A stretch of 64,000 nucleotides of DNA from Pseudoalteromonas espejiana DSM 9414 (GTDB lineage: Bacteria > Pseudomonadota > Gammaproteobacteria > Enterobacterales > Alteromonadaceae). Position numbers and translations under genes: made by a program. Under the pieces are notes generated by a model that saw only the letters and a program-made list of their open reading frames with translations, did no database searches and was not told the DNA's origin. Positions 45,435-53,900 of the stretch are shown here, piece by piece. The stretch lies in NCBI RefSeq assembly GCF_002221525.1, contig NZ_CP011028.1, positions 3,447,501 through 3,511,500 on the forward strand, written 5' to 3'. Every line of letters begins with the position of its first letter. Within the stretch, counting starts at the first letter, position 1.

Positions 45435-47990
45435 TTAATTACCACTAACACGAAATGTATGACCGAAAAACAAAGCATTACTTAATAAGCGGCTTGTGCC
45501 ATACCAGTAACCTCTAAATACAGGGTTATCAGTCATGGCAATGACACTTCCGCGCCCGTAAGAGTGTGCAATCATGGCTGCTGCACCTGCAATTTGCTGC
45601 TCATTTACGCCATCGGTAAAGCCTGCAAGCAGTGGCTTTTTGGGGTATGTGAGTATATTTACAAACGGCGCCTCTGATTTTTCTAATAACCAAGTGCTGT
45701 TTTTAAATACCGGTAACGTATCGCGATTTAGTGAAAACGTAAGCGGGTGCGTGGTATCAACATCGGTATTAAAAATGGCGCCGGCAATGCGTTGGCGTCC
45801 CGCTAAGTGATCTTTATCGGCGTAGCTCAAGCCCTTTGTTTTAAAAGCACTGGCTACGTCTTGTCTTGATAAATAATTCGCTTTAAGTAATTGTTGGTCG
45901 GCTAAAAACTTAGCGCCACCTTTGTGCCCCCAAATTACGCCGCCTTTTCTTACCCAACTTTTAATAGCGACTTTATCGCTATCGGGTAAACCTGAATAGT
46001 TGCCATTGGCCAATACAATATGACTGTAGTTTGCTAAATCAATACTGCCTAAGCGCTCCATTTCAACAATTGTTGGGGCAATACCTACAAAGCGATCTAG
46101 GTAGTACCAAACCTCGCCAGCTTCGTATTGGCTTACACCTTTACCGCCAACCAGTAGCACTTTAGGCTCTTTTAATACTGCCATAGTACGCGACCCTAAA
46201 TCGGCACCTTTACTCGTTAGGCCTGTTGTAATGGGCTTAATCGCAATACCAAACTGCGACTGCGCTTTATTTAAAATAGCCACCCAATCGCTTTGGGTTT
46301 GTAGCCCTGCAGGTACAATAATGCTACCAGGCGCAAAGTTTATTTCTCCAGAGTGCGATTTAGCCGTTAAAGCACTGAGTGCAACTCGGGCTTTTACACC
46401 TTGCTTTAATAAGCTGTTTAACATTTTGGGGGCTAAATAATCATCCCATGCAAAGCCAAAAGCATATTCTGTTTTTAGCGTAGCAAATGAGGGCATTACC
46501 GCCTTTTGCCACGCCGTACTTGCCACTTCTAGGCCCCAACTGCTTTTTACTTGAGCAAACTCTAAGTTAAAGGCATGAGCAAGTGTCCAACCCGACACAT
46601 CGTAAAATGTGTTGTCGGCAAAGCTTTTTTGCTCGCTAAAAATGGCTTTAACTAATCTAAACTGAGGTTGTGCCAGTGGAACAAAGTAACTATTTGTAGA
46701 AAAGTTTTTACCCTTGGCTTTAAGCGTTTTGGTAAGTGGGTAAGCATTTATTTGATGCTGCTTTAGTAGATTTAAAAATAGTTTAATTCGGGTGCTGTCT
46801 TTAGCGCCTTCCACTACGTAACCTTCAAAGCTTTCATCATGTGCTAAATCAATGACTTGGTTATAAAATTTAGCCTGATAAGTTAATAAGGCCTCGCGGT
46901 TATCAACAGCGGCTTTAAAGGTTGATAAGCTTGTTAGCAACTGATTTTTAATAGTAAAAGCAAAGGTGAGAGTACCATTTATGGTTTCTTGAACATGACC
47001 ACGCGAGCTTGCTTGTTCAAATAAAATCCCAATACCGCCGTTTACATCAGGGTAGGTAGACCCCTTACCGTAGTAAAAGTCATCAAAGCTTTCTTCGGTA
47101 AAATAAAGTGCATTATTTTTATCTAACGTTTTTGCATGGTAGTTAGCAATAGCTTTAGTAAGCGTTACGTTTTCGTCAGGCGTAATTGGGTGTTTACGAC
47201 TGGCAATACCGGGCTGAAAAAAGTAGCTGCTATTAGGCCCCATTTCATGAAAGTCAGTTAAAATATTTGGCTTCCAATGATGAAATTTAGCTATACGTGC
47301 ACGCGACTCTGGGTGTTGTAGTAATAGCCAGTCGCGGTTTAAATCAAACCAATAATGGTTGGTTCGGCTACTTGGCCAGCTTTCTACATGTTCACGGGTT
47401 TTAGGATCGCTGGATAAGTTCATGCCTCGGTTGCTGTTTGCCCAGTTAGCAAAACGGGCAAGTCCGTCAGGGTTAAGTGATGGGTCGAGCAAAATAATGG
47501 TGTTGTTTAATAGCTCTTCTATTTCTGGGCCTTGCGCTGCAGCTAAATAATAAGCCACCAGCAAAGCTGCATTACTACCTGATGATTCGTTGCCATGCAC
47601 ACTATAACCCATCCAAACCACGGCCGGCTCATTTTGAATGCTTTTGGCTTGCTCATTATTGGCTAAACGCGCTAAATGTGTTTGGCGAATTTGCTCGAGA
47701 TTAGCGAGCTTTTCTGCAGTACTAATGCTTAGCATAACCAGCGGGCGTTGTTCGTGGGTGCGCCCTATTATTTCAAAATTAATGCGGTCACTTTTTTGCG
47801 CTAATATTTCCATGTAACGTACAAGTTGGTCGTGCCTTACGTGCCACTCACCCACTTCAAAACCAAGTACCTCTTGGGGTGTAGGAATGGTTTTATCAAA
47901 TTCTACATCTTGTTCAAAATAATACGAAAGTGGTTTTGCCATACTTGAAAAGCTAAGCATTGCCACCATTATAGTTACTATCCAGCGCAT
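45435..47990 (-). CDS. M14 family zinc carboxypeptidase
   Basis: A secreted peptidase of 851 residues from the ATG at 47990. The longer frame would enter the nfuA promoter region. Signal peptide: MRWIVTIMVAMLSFSSMA. The M14 domain (about 60-400) has VHGNESSGSNAAL (H-x2-E zinc ligands), DFHEMGPNSSYF (third ligand region) and catalytic Glu in GIGILFEQASSRG. A large C-terminal region resembles a class I glutamine amidotransferase-like (GATase1) beta-alpha fold with GGVIWGHKGGAKF. It lies between comF and nfuA, which are adjacent in E. coli, so it is an insertion. Confidence 0.92.
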   Translation of the reverse strand: MRWIVTIMVAMLSFSSMAKPLSYYFEQDVEFDKTIPTPQEVLGFEVGEWHVRHDQLVRYMEILAQKSDRINFEIIGRTHEQRPLVMLSISTAEKLANLEQIRQTHLARLANNEQAKSIQNEPAVVWMGYSVHGNESSGSNAALLVAYYLAAAQGPEIEELLNNTIILLDPSLNPDGLARFANWANSNRGMNLSSDPKTREHVESWPSSRTNHYWFDLNRDWLLLQHPESRARIAKFHHWKPNILTDFHEMGPNSSYFFQPGIASRKHPITPDENVTLTKAIANYHAKTLDKNNALYFTEESFDDFYYGKGSTYPDVNGGIGILFEQASSRGHVQETINGTLTFAFTIKNQLLTSLSTFKAAVDNREALLTYQAKFYNQVIDLAHDESFEGYVVEGAKDSTRIKLFLNLLKQHQINAYPLTKTLKAKGKNFSTNSYFVPLAQPQFRLVKAIFSEQKSFADNTFYDVSGWTLAHAFNLEFAQVKSSWGLEVASTAWQKAVMPSFATLKTEYAFGFAWDDYLAPKMLNSLLKQGVKARVALSALTAKSHSGEINFAPGSIIVPAGLQTQSDWVAILNKAQSQFGIAIKPITTGLTSKGADLGSRTMAVLKEPKVLLVGGKGVSQYEAGEVWYYLDRFVGIAPTIVEMERLGSIDLANYSHIVLANGNYSGLPDSDKVAIKSWVRKGGVIWGHKGGAKFLADQQLLKANYLSRQDVASAFKTKGLSYADKDHLAGRQRIAGAIFNTDVDTTHPLTFSLNRDTLPVFKNSTWLLEKSEAPFVNILTYPKKPLLAGFTDGVNEQQIAGAAAMIAHSYGRGSVIAMTDNPVFRGYWYGTSRLLSNALFFGHTFRVSGN

Positions 47991-48136
47991 ATAAATCACT
48001 CTAAAAATGTTTGTTATTTGCACGCTAGCATTGCTTAAAATAGATGCCAACTTTTTACGCTCAACACTAGCCGCAACACGATGAGCGGAGTATGATATGC
48101 AGTATCCGAGTAATTTAGTCAAGTATAGACGGTTTT

Positions 48137-48712
48137 ATGATTTCAATTTCCGAAACAGCACAAGCGCATTTTGCTAAACTTTTAGCAGATCAAGCACAAC
48201 AAACTAATATTCGTGTGTTTGTTGTAAACCCTGGTACATCACAAGCGGAGTGTGGTGTTTCTTATTGCCCAGAAGACGCTGTAGAAGACAGCGATATTCG
48301 CCTTAACTTTAATGGTTTTGACGCCGTAGTAGATACAGAAAGCGCACCATTTTTAGAAGACGCTGAAATCGATTTTGTTACCGACAAAATGGGGACTCAG
48401 CTAACGCTTAAAGCACCTAATGCAAAGGCTCGTAAAATTGGCGAAGACGCTACATTAAACGAGCGTGTACAGCACATGCTAGAAACTGAAGTAAACCCGC
48501 AACTTGCTAACCATGGCGGTCAAGTAAGCCTTGTGGAAGTAACAGCTGAGGGCATTGCTGTTCTTCAATTTGGTGGTGGTTGTAATGGTTGCTCTATGAT
48601 CGATGTAACCCTTAAAGAAGGCATCGAAAAAGAGATGATTGCTAAATTTGAAGAAATCACCGGTGTTGCCGATATTACCGAGCACCAAGCGGGCGATCAC
48701 TCTTATTATTAA
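48137..48712 (+). CDS. nfuA: Fe/S biogenesis protein NfuA
   Basis: Carrier that binds a [4Fe-4S] cluster and delivers it to apo-proteins, important under oxidative or iron stress. The 191 residues match NfuA. The degenerate A-type N-domain (1-95) is followed by the NifU-like C-domain with [19 protein letters not shown], where Cys-x2-Cys binds the cluster at the dimer interface. Coupled to a small membrane protein 6 bases downstream. Confidence 0.97.
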   Translation: MISISETAQAHFAKLLADQAQQTNIRVFVVNPGTSQAECGVSYCPEDAVEDSDIRLNFNGFDAVVDTESAPFLEDAEIDFVTDKMGTQLTLKAPNAKARKIGEDATLNERVQHMLETEVNPQLANHGGQVSLVEVTAEGIAVLQFGGGCNGCSMIDVTLKEGIEKEMIAKFEEITGVADITEHQAGDHSYY

Positions 48713-48718
48713 GCAATA

Positions 48719-48988
48719 ATGTTAAAGCCGCTTATATATCGCTTAGGGAGCAACCCTAAACTGAGCTTAAAGCGCTTTTTTCGCGGCTTAGCACTGTTTG
48801 TGCTAGCCGTGATATTTATTACCCTTGGTTATTACACCCACTTTAGTTTACAAATTATCGGCGTAGCTATTTTGATTCCGGCTTTGTTTTTTGCCGCATG
48901 GGGCTACAGCGGTATTTTTGCTAACCGATTTTCGCAAGTTTTAAAAGATATGGGCCTTAAAAATCACGACCCAGACTTGTGGAAATAA
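48719..48988 (+). CDS. Small inner-membrane protein downstream of nfuA
   Basis: An 89-residue protein with two predicted membrane segments (about 20-42, ALFVLAVIFITLGYYTHFSL; about 44-66). The N- and C-termini are basic. The start overlaps the nfuA end closely (6 bases), which suggests co-translation. I do not recognise the family, and its role is unknown. Confidence 0.8.
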   Translation: MLKPLIYRLGSNPKLSLKRFFRGLALFVLAVIFITLGYYTHFSLQIIGVAILIPALFFAAWGYSGIFANRFSQVLKDMGLKNHDPDLWK

Positions 48989-48999
48989 CCTTTTAAAGC

Positions 49000-50334
49000 T
49001 TAATCTAGTAGCTGATTATTCGCTTTTAACTGCTGGTATTTAATAATTAACGTTACACCACGCATTAACATAAAGCAGCTCATCGCAAGCCATAACGCGT
49101 TATTTTGCCACTCTATAAACACCCAAAATACCCCAAAAAAGCCAACCCCCGCTGACAGTATCATGCTATTGCGCATATTTTTTGCCCGTGTAAGCCCTAC
49201 AAATACACCGTCAAATAAAAAGCAGCTCATAGCTAACATAGGTAACACGATTACCCAAGGTAAGTAATGTGTGGCCTCTTGAATTACTTCTGGCACATTG
49301 GTTAAAAGCTTAATTATGGCACTACCAAACAAGGCAAAAAAGGCGCTATATAAAGCCCCAAAAAGCATGCCCCAAAACACACTTATTTTTACCCACATCC
49401 TTATTTTTTTGACGTTTTGCTGGCCTTTTGCTTGCCCTACTTTGGCTTCACTTGCGTAGGCTATACCATCTAAAGCAAAGCTCACTAGCATTAAAAAGTT
49501 CAGTAATACAGCATTAGCTGCAAGCGTTGTTTCGCCTATACGCGCGCCATAAAAAGTCATAAAGCTAAAACATAACTGCAGTATTAAAGAGCGAATAAAT
49601 ATATCGCGGTTTAAACTTAGTAACTCAGCCATTTTACTAATACTTAACCAGTTTGGAACACTTAGCTCAACCCCTTGCTTTTTAGCTAGTTTAACCACTA
49701 AAAATAAGGCAAATATTAAAGCGCTGTAATCTGCAATGAGTGAAGCCCAAGCAGCCCCTGCTACAGCCCAATCTAAATACACCACAAAATATATATCGAG
49801 CACTATATTGGTAATATTGGTCACAAGTAGTAAATAAAATGGCCCTCGACCATAATGCACACCTAACATCCAGCCTAATAGCACTAAATTACAAAGCGCT
49901 GCAGGCGCGCTAAAAATACGAATACTAAAATACTGATAGGCCTGAACAAGCACATCATTATTGGCGCCTGACAAAAATGCGATGGCCTGCTTTATGAGGG
50001 GGGAAAGTGCAATTAACGCCAAGGCCACACACACTGCTAACAATAAGCTGCGTTTTAAAAGTGCTGCTAACTGTGTTAAGTTATTTTGCCCGTATGCTTG
50101 GGCTACTAAGCCTGTAGTACTCATACGTAAAAAACCGGCAAGCCAGAACAAAATAGAAATAACAGCTGAGCCAAGTGCGATCCCCGCCAAGTAATGGGCA
50201 CTGCCTAAATGGCCAATTACAGCGGTATCAACAATTCCTAACAGTGGGACAGTAATATTTGATAATATCATTGGACCCGCTAGCAACAGCAAGCTTTTAT
50301 GGTGTGCCTTATTATGTTTAAGAAATTGTTTCAT
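49000..50334 (-). CDS. MATE family efflux transporter (DinF-like)
   Basis: A 444-residue multidrug and toxin extrusion protein with about 12 membrane segments. LLAGPMILSNITVPLLGIVD and AVIGHLGSAHYLAGIALGSA are the conserved first-half blocks of the DinF branch. Proton- or sodium-driven export of cationic compounds is inferred; the substrate is unknown. Its ATG (50332-50334) lies inside the start of the divergent polysaccharide deacetylase gene. Confidence 0.92.
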   Translation of the reverse strand: MKQFLKHNKAHHKSLLLLAGPMILSNITVPLLGIVDTAVIGHLGSAHYLAGIALGSAVISILFWLAGFLRMSTTGLVAQAYGQNNLTQLAALLKRSLLLAVCVALALIALSPLIKQAIAFLSGANNDVLVQAYQYFSIRIFSAPAALCNLVLLGWMLGVHYGRGPFYLLLVTNITNIVLDIYFVVYLDWAVAGAAWASLIADYSALIFALFLVVKLAKKQGVELSVPNWLSISKMAELLSLNRDIFIRSLILQLCFSFMTFYGARIGETTLAANAVLLNFLMLVSFALDGIAYASEAKVGQAKGQQNVKKIRMWVKISVFWGMLFGALYSAFFALFGSAIIKLLTNVPEVIQEATHYLPWVIVLPMLAMSCFLFDGVFVGLTRAKNMRNSMILSAGVGFFGVFWVFIEWQNNALWLAMSCFMLMRGVTLIIKYQQLKANNQLLD

Positions 50335-51339
50335 TTAGTTTTATTTACTCTCATTTGTGTATCTGTACGTGCTCATGCGGCTGTTATTTTACAGTATCAT
50401 CATGTTAGCGAAACCCTGCCTGCCGTTACCAGTGTCAGTGCCAATACGTTTACAAAGCATATGAGCTATTTAAAAGAGCATAACTTTAACGTTATTCCTC
50501 TTAATGAGCTAATAACAGCACTTGAGCAAGGCAAAAATTTACCTGAAAAAACTGTCGCTATCACCTTTGATGATGGTTATAACAATAATTACGAGCAAGC
50601 TGCGCCGATTTTAGAAAAATTTGCTTACCCGTATACTATTTTTGTAAACCCAAGACTCATTGATGAAGGTAAAGGCTACGTAATGGGATGGGATAAATTA
50701 AAAGAACTTGCCGGCAAAGGCGCATTAATAGCGAACCATACCGCTCAACACGACTACCTACATATTAAGCTAGAAGGTGAGAGCGATGAACAATGGCATG
50801 CGCGTATAAAACAAGACATTCTAAACTCACATAAGCGTATTAAAGAAAAAGTAGGCCACGACTACAAGTACTTAGCCTACCCTTACGGAGAGTTTAATAA
50901 AAAGCTCCAAGCGCTAGTAAAAGAGCTTGGGTTTATTGGAATTGGTCAACATTCTGGTGCTGTAAATAAAGACTCTGATTTTACACGCTTACCGCGCTTT
51001 CCTGCCTCTGGCTTTTACAGCAAGTTAGATACCTTAATTACTAAGTTAAATTCACGTGCGTTTAATATTAAAAAACTTGATTACCAAGACAGCGTGACAG
51101 AGCAAAATCCACCTACGCTTAAAATTGAGTTTGAAATGGGGGATTTTCATAAAAGCCAGTTTGCGTGTTATGTATCGAGTGTGGGCCAAGCTAAACTAAC
51201 TTGGATAAACGATTCTACCGTACAAATAGATTCACCAAAGGCGCTTAATAAAGGACGCTCACGCTTTAACTGTACAGCGCCTTCAATTGCGCATGCTGGC
51301 AGCTACTACTGGTTTTCGCAGCCTTGGGTTATTCAGTAG
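50314..51339 (+). CDS. Polysaccharide deacetylase family protein (CE4-type)
   Basis: A 341-residue secreted protein with signal peptide MFKKLFHLVLFTLICVSVRA-HA. The NodB/CE4 fold has the metal-site motif TFDDGYNNNYEQ, HTAQHDYLHI and the loop YPYGEFN. It would remove acetyl groups from N-acetylated sugars, possibly in peptidoglycan or exopolysaccharide, but the target is unknown. The ATG at 50314 starts the signal peptide; a 5-codon longer frame begins with GTG. It overlaps dinF head-to-head by 21 bases. A C-terminal beta domain (about 240-341) may bind carbohydrate. Confidence 0.92.
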   Translation: MFKKLFHLVLFTLICVSVRAHAAVILQYHHVSETLPAVTSVSANTFTKHMSYLKEHNFNVIPLNELITALEQGKNLPEKTVAITFDDGYNNNYEQAAPILEKFAYPYTIFVNPRLIDEGKGYVMGWDKLKELAGKGALIANHTAQHDYLHIKLEGESDEQWHARIKQDILNSHKRIKEKVGHDYKYLAYPYGEFNKKLQALVKELGFIGIGQHSGAVNKDSDFTRLPRFPASGFYSKLDTLITKLNSRAFNIKKLDYQDSVTEQNPPTLKIEFEMGDFHKSQFACYVSSVGQAKLTWINDSTVQIDSPKALNKGRSRFNCTAPSIAHAGSYYWFSQPWVIQ

Positions 51340-51351
51340 TTACCGCTTTGT

Positions 51352-51378
51352 AGCTATAAAAATCACACTTTTATAGCT
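51352..51378. terminator. Hairpin between deacetylase and cheB
   Basis: AGCTATAAAA (51352-51361) and TTTTATAGCT (51369-51378) are exact 10-bp inverted arms around 7 bases. It lies after the deacetylase stop and contains the cheB stop (51363-51365). The stem is A/T-rich and no T-tract follows, so its efficiency is doubtful. Confidence 0.4.
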
Positions 51379-52394
51379 TGATGCAACAAACGCTGCGTTA
51401 CTTTATCTAGTGCAACTATTTCGTTAGCTGCACCTAAATCAACTGCCGCTTTTGGCATACCCCATACCACAGATGAAAACTCATCTTGCGCTAGGGTATA
51501 ACCGCCCGCTTGTTTTATTGATAATAAGCCTTTTGCACCGTCGCTTCCCATGCCGGTGAGGAGCGCGGCAATTAAGTTTTTAGGTCCGCATTCTAATAAC
51601 GAATTAAACAACACATCAACCGCGGGTTTATGCCGATTAACGGGCTCTGAGTCTTCGAGTTCGCAATACAAGCTAGCGCCTCTTTTTTTAATGCTCAAAT
51701 GTAGTCCGCCTGGCGCTATATACGCACACCCAGCTATAAGTTTGTCGCCATGTTCGGCTTCTTTTACATTAATTGCGCATGTGCGATCCATCCGCTGTGC
51801 AAATGAAGTACTAAAAACAGGCGGTATATGCTGAGTAATAACGATAGGAGGGCAATTAGTCGGCATTTTTATAAGCACCTCTTTGATAGCCTCAGTACCA
51901 CCAGTAGACGCCCCAATAGCAATAACTTTATTTAATAAAAATTGAGCGTTTGTAGGTAAAACCTCAGTGGCCGCTGTCGATTTTTTAAAGCTTCTTACTC
52001 GTGCACCTGCCGCAACCCGCACTTTTTGCTGAACCACAAAAGCATATTGGCTCATTTGCTCTTTAACATTCACGGTGGGTTTTGCAATAAAGTCAACAGC
52101 ACCTAACTCTAGCGCTTCTAAGGTAATAGGTGAGCCTTGCTGTGTTAATGTTGAAATCATAACCACAGGCATAGGCCGCAGTCGCATTAAGTTTCTTAAA
52201 AAGCTAATGCCATCCATTTTTGGCATTTCAACATCTAAGGTAAGTACGTCGGGGTTAAGTAGCTTAATCATTTCGCGCGCTTGGTAAGGGTCTTCAGCGC
52301 AGCCGACTACTTCAATATCATTAGCCTGAGATAAAATTTCGCTAAGCAAACGCCTTATGAGTGGTGAATCATCAATTATCAGGACTTTAACCAT
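51363..52394 (-). CDS. cheB: Chemotaxis protein-glutamate methylesterase CheB
   Basis: Removes methyl esters from receptor glutamates and deamidates glutamines, tuning adaptation. The 343 residues have a receiver domain (D8/D9, phosphoacceptor D54 in LTLDVEMPKMDG) and a C-terminal catalytic domain with the Ser of GASTGGTEAI, the His of TQHIPPVF and the Asp of GMGSDGAKGL. It lies 8 bases downstream of cheD at the end of the cluster. Confidence 0.97.
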   Translation of the reverse strand: MVKVLIIDDSPLIRRLLSEILSQANDIEVVGCAEDPYQAREMIKLLNPDVLTLDVEMPKMDGISFLRNLMRLRPMPVVMISTLTQQGSPITLEALELGAVDFIAKPTVNVKEQMSQYAFVVQQKVRVAAGARVRSFKKSTAATEVLPTNAQFLLNKVIAIGASTGGTEAIKEVLIKMPTNCPPIVITQHIPPVFSTSFAQRMDRTCAINVKEAEHGDKLIAGCAYIAPGGLHLSIKKRGASLYCELEDSEPVNRHKPAVDVLFNSLLECGPKNLIAALLTGMGSDGAKGLLSIKQAGGYTLAQDEFSSVVWGMPKAAVDLGAANEIVALDKVTQRLLHQAIKV

Positions 52395-52402
52395 TATGAC
52401 TC

Positions 52403-53026
52403 CTAAAACAACTCTATATTGGTTTCGGTTGCTTTATCTTGTTGTTTAAGATTTTGTAGATAACGCACTTCACGTTTTTCGATCGTGTTGTTATGCAAGT
52501 TTTTAAGTTTTTTTACGTGTACTTTGCCCGTATGCGGATGAAAAAATATTTTTCGAGGCCATGGGCCTCCCATATCTTGAGCGACTACATTGAGCGCTTC
52601 TTCTTGAATGTAAGCATTTACAAAACTGATGTTGCCCAGCCCAATATCGGTCATGGCGCTAATAATTTTACCGCCACCAAACAGCTTTATTTTTAAGTTT
52701 TTCCGAGATCCGCCACCCTTTAAAACTTCATTGATTAAATATTCCATAGCCCAGTTACCATAACGACAACTTAAACTATGAGCACTATTAAGCTCTATCC
52801 CTTTTTTTACGGGCAACATAAAGTGATTAATGCCACCAATACCTGCTTTTTCGTCATAAATACACGCTGCAATGCATGACCCTAAAACAGTAGAGATGAG
52901 TTCATCATTTTTTGATACGTAAAATTCACCGGGTAGTATTTTAGCAACAACACTTGTGCGCCCCGCATCCCAATATCGCTTAATGTGCTCAAACCCGGGG
53001 ATGACCGGCCTAAACTGTGCGTGCAT
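52403..53026 (-). CDS. cheD: Chemoreceptor glutamine deamidase CheD
   Basis: Deamidates receptor glutamines and, in some bacteria, interacts with CheC. The 207 residues carry the active-site Cys in LGSCIAACIYD and His in GGINHFMLP, with GGGKIISAMTDIGLGNISF in the core. Its start lies within the cheR end (17-base overlap). No cheC is visible nearby. Confidence 0.95.
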   Translation of the reverse strand: MHAQFRPVIPGFEHIKRYWDAGRTSVVAKILPGEFYVSKNDELISTVLGSCIAACIYDEKAGIGGINHFMLPVKKGIELNSAHSLSCRYGNWAMEYLINEVLKGGGSRKNLKIKLFGGGKIISAMTDIGLGNISFVNAYIQEEALNVVAQDMGGPWPRKIFFHPHTGKVHVKKLKNLHNNTIEKREVRYLQNLKQQDKATETNIELF

Positions 53027-53840
53027 TATGTTGCTTTTGGTACATAGTTTTTCCTAAATTTTTAAATTCAGAATGCTCTTTTCCCATACTTTCAGAGTGT
53101 CCTAAAAATAAATATCCACTGTTATTTAATGCGTTGGCGTACCGCTTAAATAACGTATCTTTAGTTTCTTTATCAAAATAAATAACAACATTACGACATA
53201 AAATTAAATCAAACTGGCCCTGCATAGGCCAATCTTGCAAAAGGTTAAGGCGTTTAAAAAAAATGTTTTTATTTAATTTTGGTTTTATTTTGTAGGTGTG
53301 GCCGTCTTTACTTTTTAGAAACCACTTTTTAAGGGTTTTATCCTCTAAACCGTTCACGTTAGCCGCGGTATATATGCCTGCTTGTGCTTTAGCTAGTACA
53401 TTAGAATCAAGATCAGTGGCTAAAATTTTTACATCCCAAGAACTAGGAAATAAGTCGGCAAGCGTTATGGCTAAACTGTATGGCTCTTCGCCAGTTGAAC
53501 ACCCTGCAGACCAAACACGAACGCGTTTTGCGACTTTATTGCTGTTTAGCAGCTGCGGGACAATCGTGTGTTTTAAAAACTCAAAATGGTGAGGCTCTCT
53601 AAAAAAAGAAGTTAAATTAGTGGTAATTGCATTAATAAAGGCATCAAACTCTTTGTCTTTATTGCTGTTTAAGTAAGCTAAATATTCAGAAAAATTTTTT
53701 AATCTATGCTCTCTAACCCTTCTTGCTAGGCGAGAATAAACCATTTCGCGTTTATGCTCTCCAAGCACAATACCGCACGCGTTATAAACTAATGCTGCAA
53801 TATCCTTAAAATCTTTATCGGTACATAAAAACTCTTTCAT
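53010..53840 (-). CDS. cheR: Chemotaxis protein methyltransferase CheR
   Basis: Methylates receptor glutamates using S-adenosylmethionine. The 276 residues have an N-terminal helical domain and a C-terminal Rossmann domain with VWSAGCSTGEEPYSLAITLA (SAM-binding) and FDLILCRNVVIYFDKETKDT. The neighbouring receptor ends in a CheR-docking pentapeptide, which supports a functional pair. Start ATG at 53838-53840. Confidence 0.97.
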   Translation of the reverse strand: MKEFLCTDKDFKDIAALVYNACGIVLGEHKREMVYSRLARRVREHRLKNFSEYLAYLNSNKDKEFDAFINAITTNLTSFFREPHHFEFLKHTIVPQLLNSNKVAKRVRVWSAGCSTGEEPYSLAITLADLFPSSWDVKILATDLDSNVLAKAQAGIYTAANVNGLEDKTLKKWFLKSKDGHTYKIKPKLNKNIFFKRLNLLQDWPMQGQFDLILCRNVVIYFDKETKDTLFKRYANALNNSGYLFLGHSESMGKEHSEFKNLGKTMYQKQHNARTV

Positions 53841-53900
53841 TGTTATACCATCCCTTGTAATGCAAGCTTGCTAGCGTATTAACTAGCAAGCTTATAGTGA

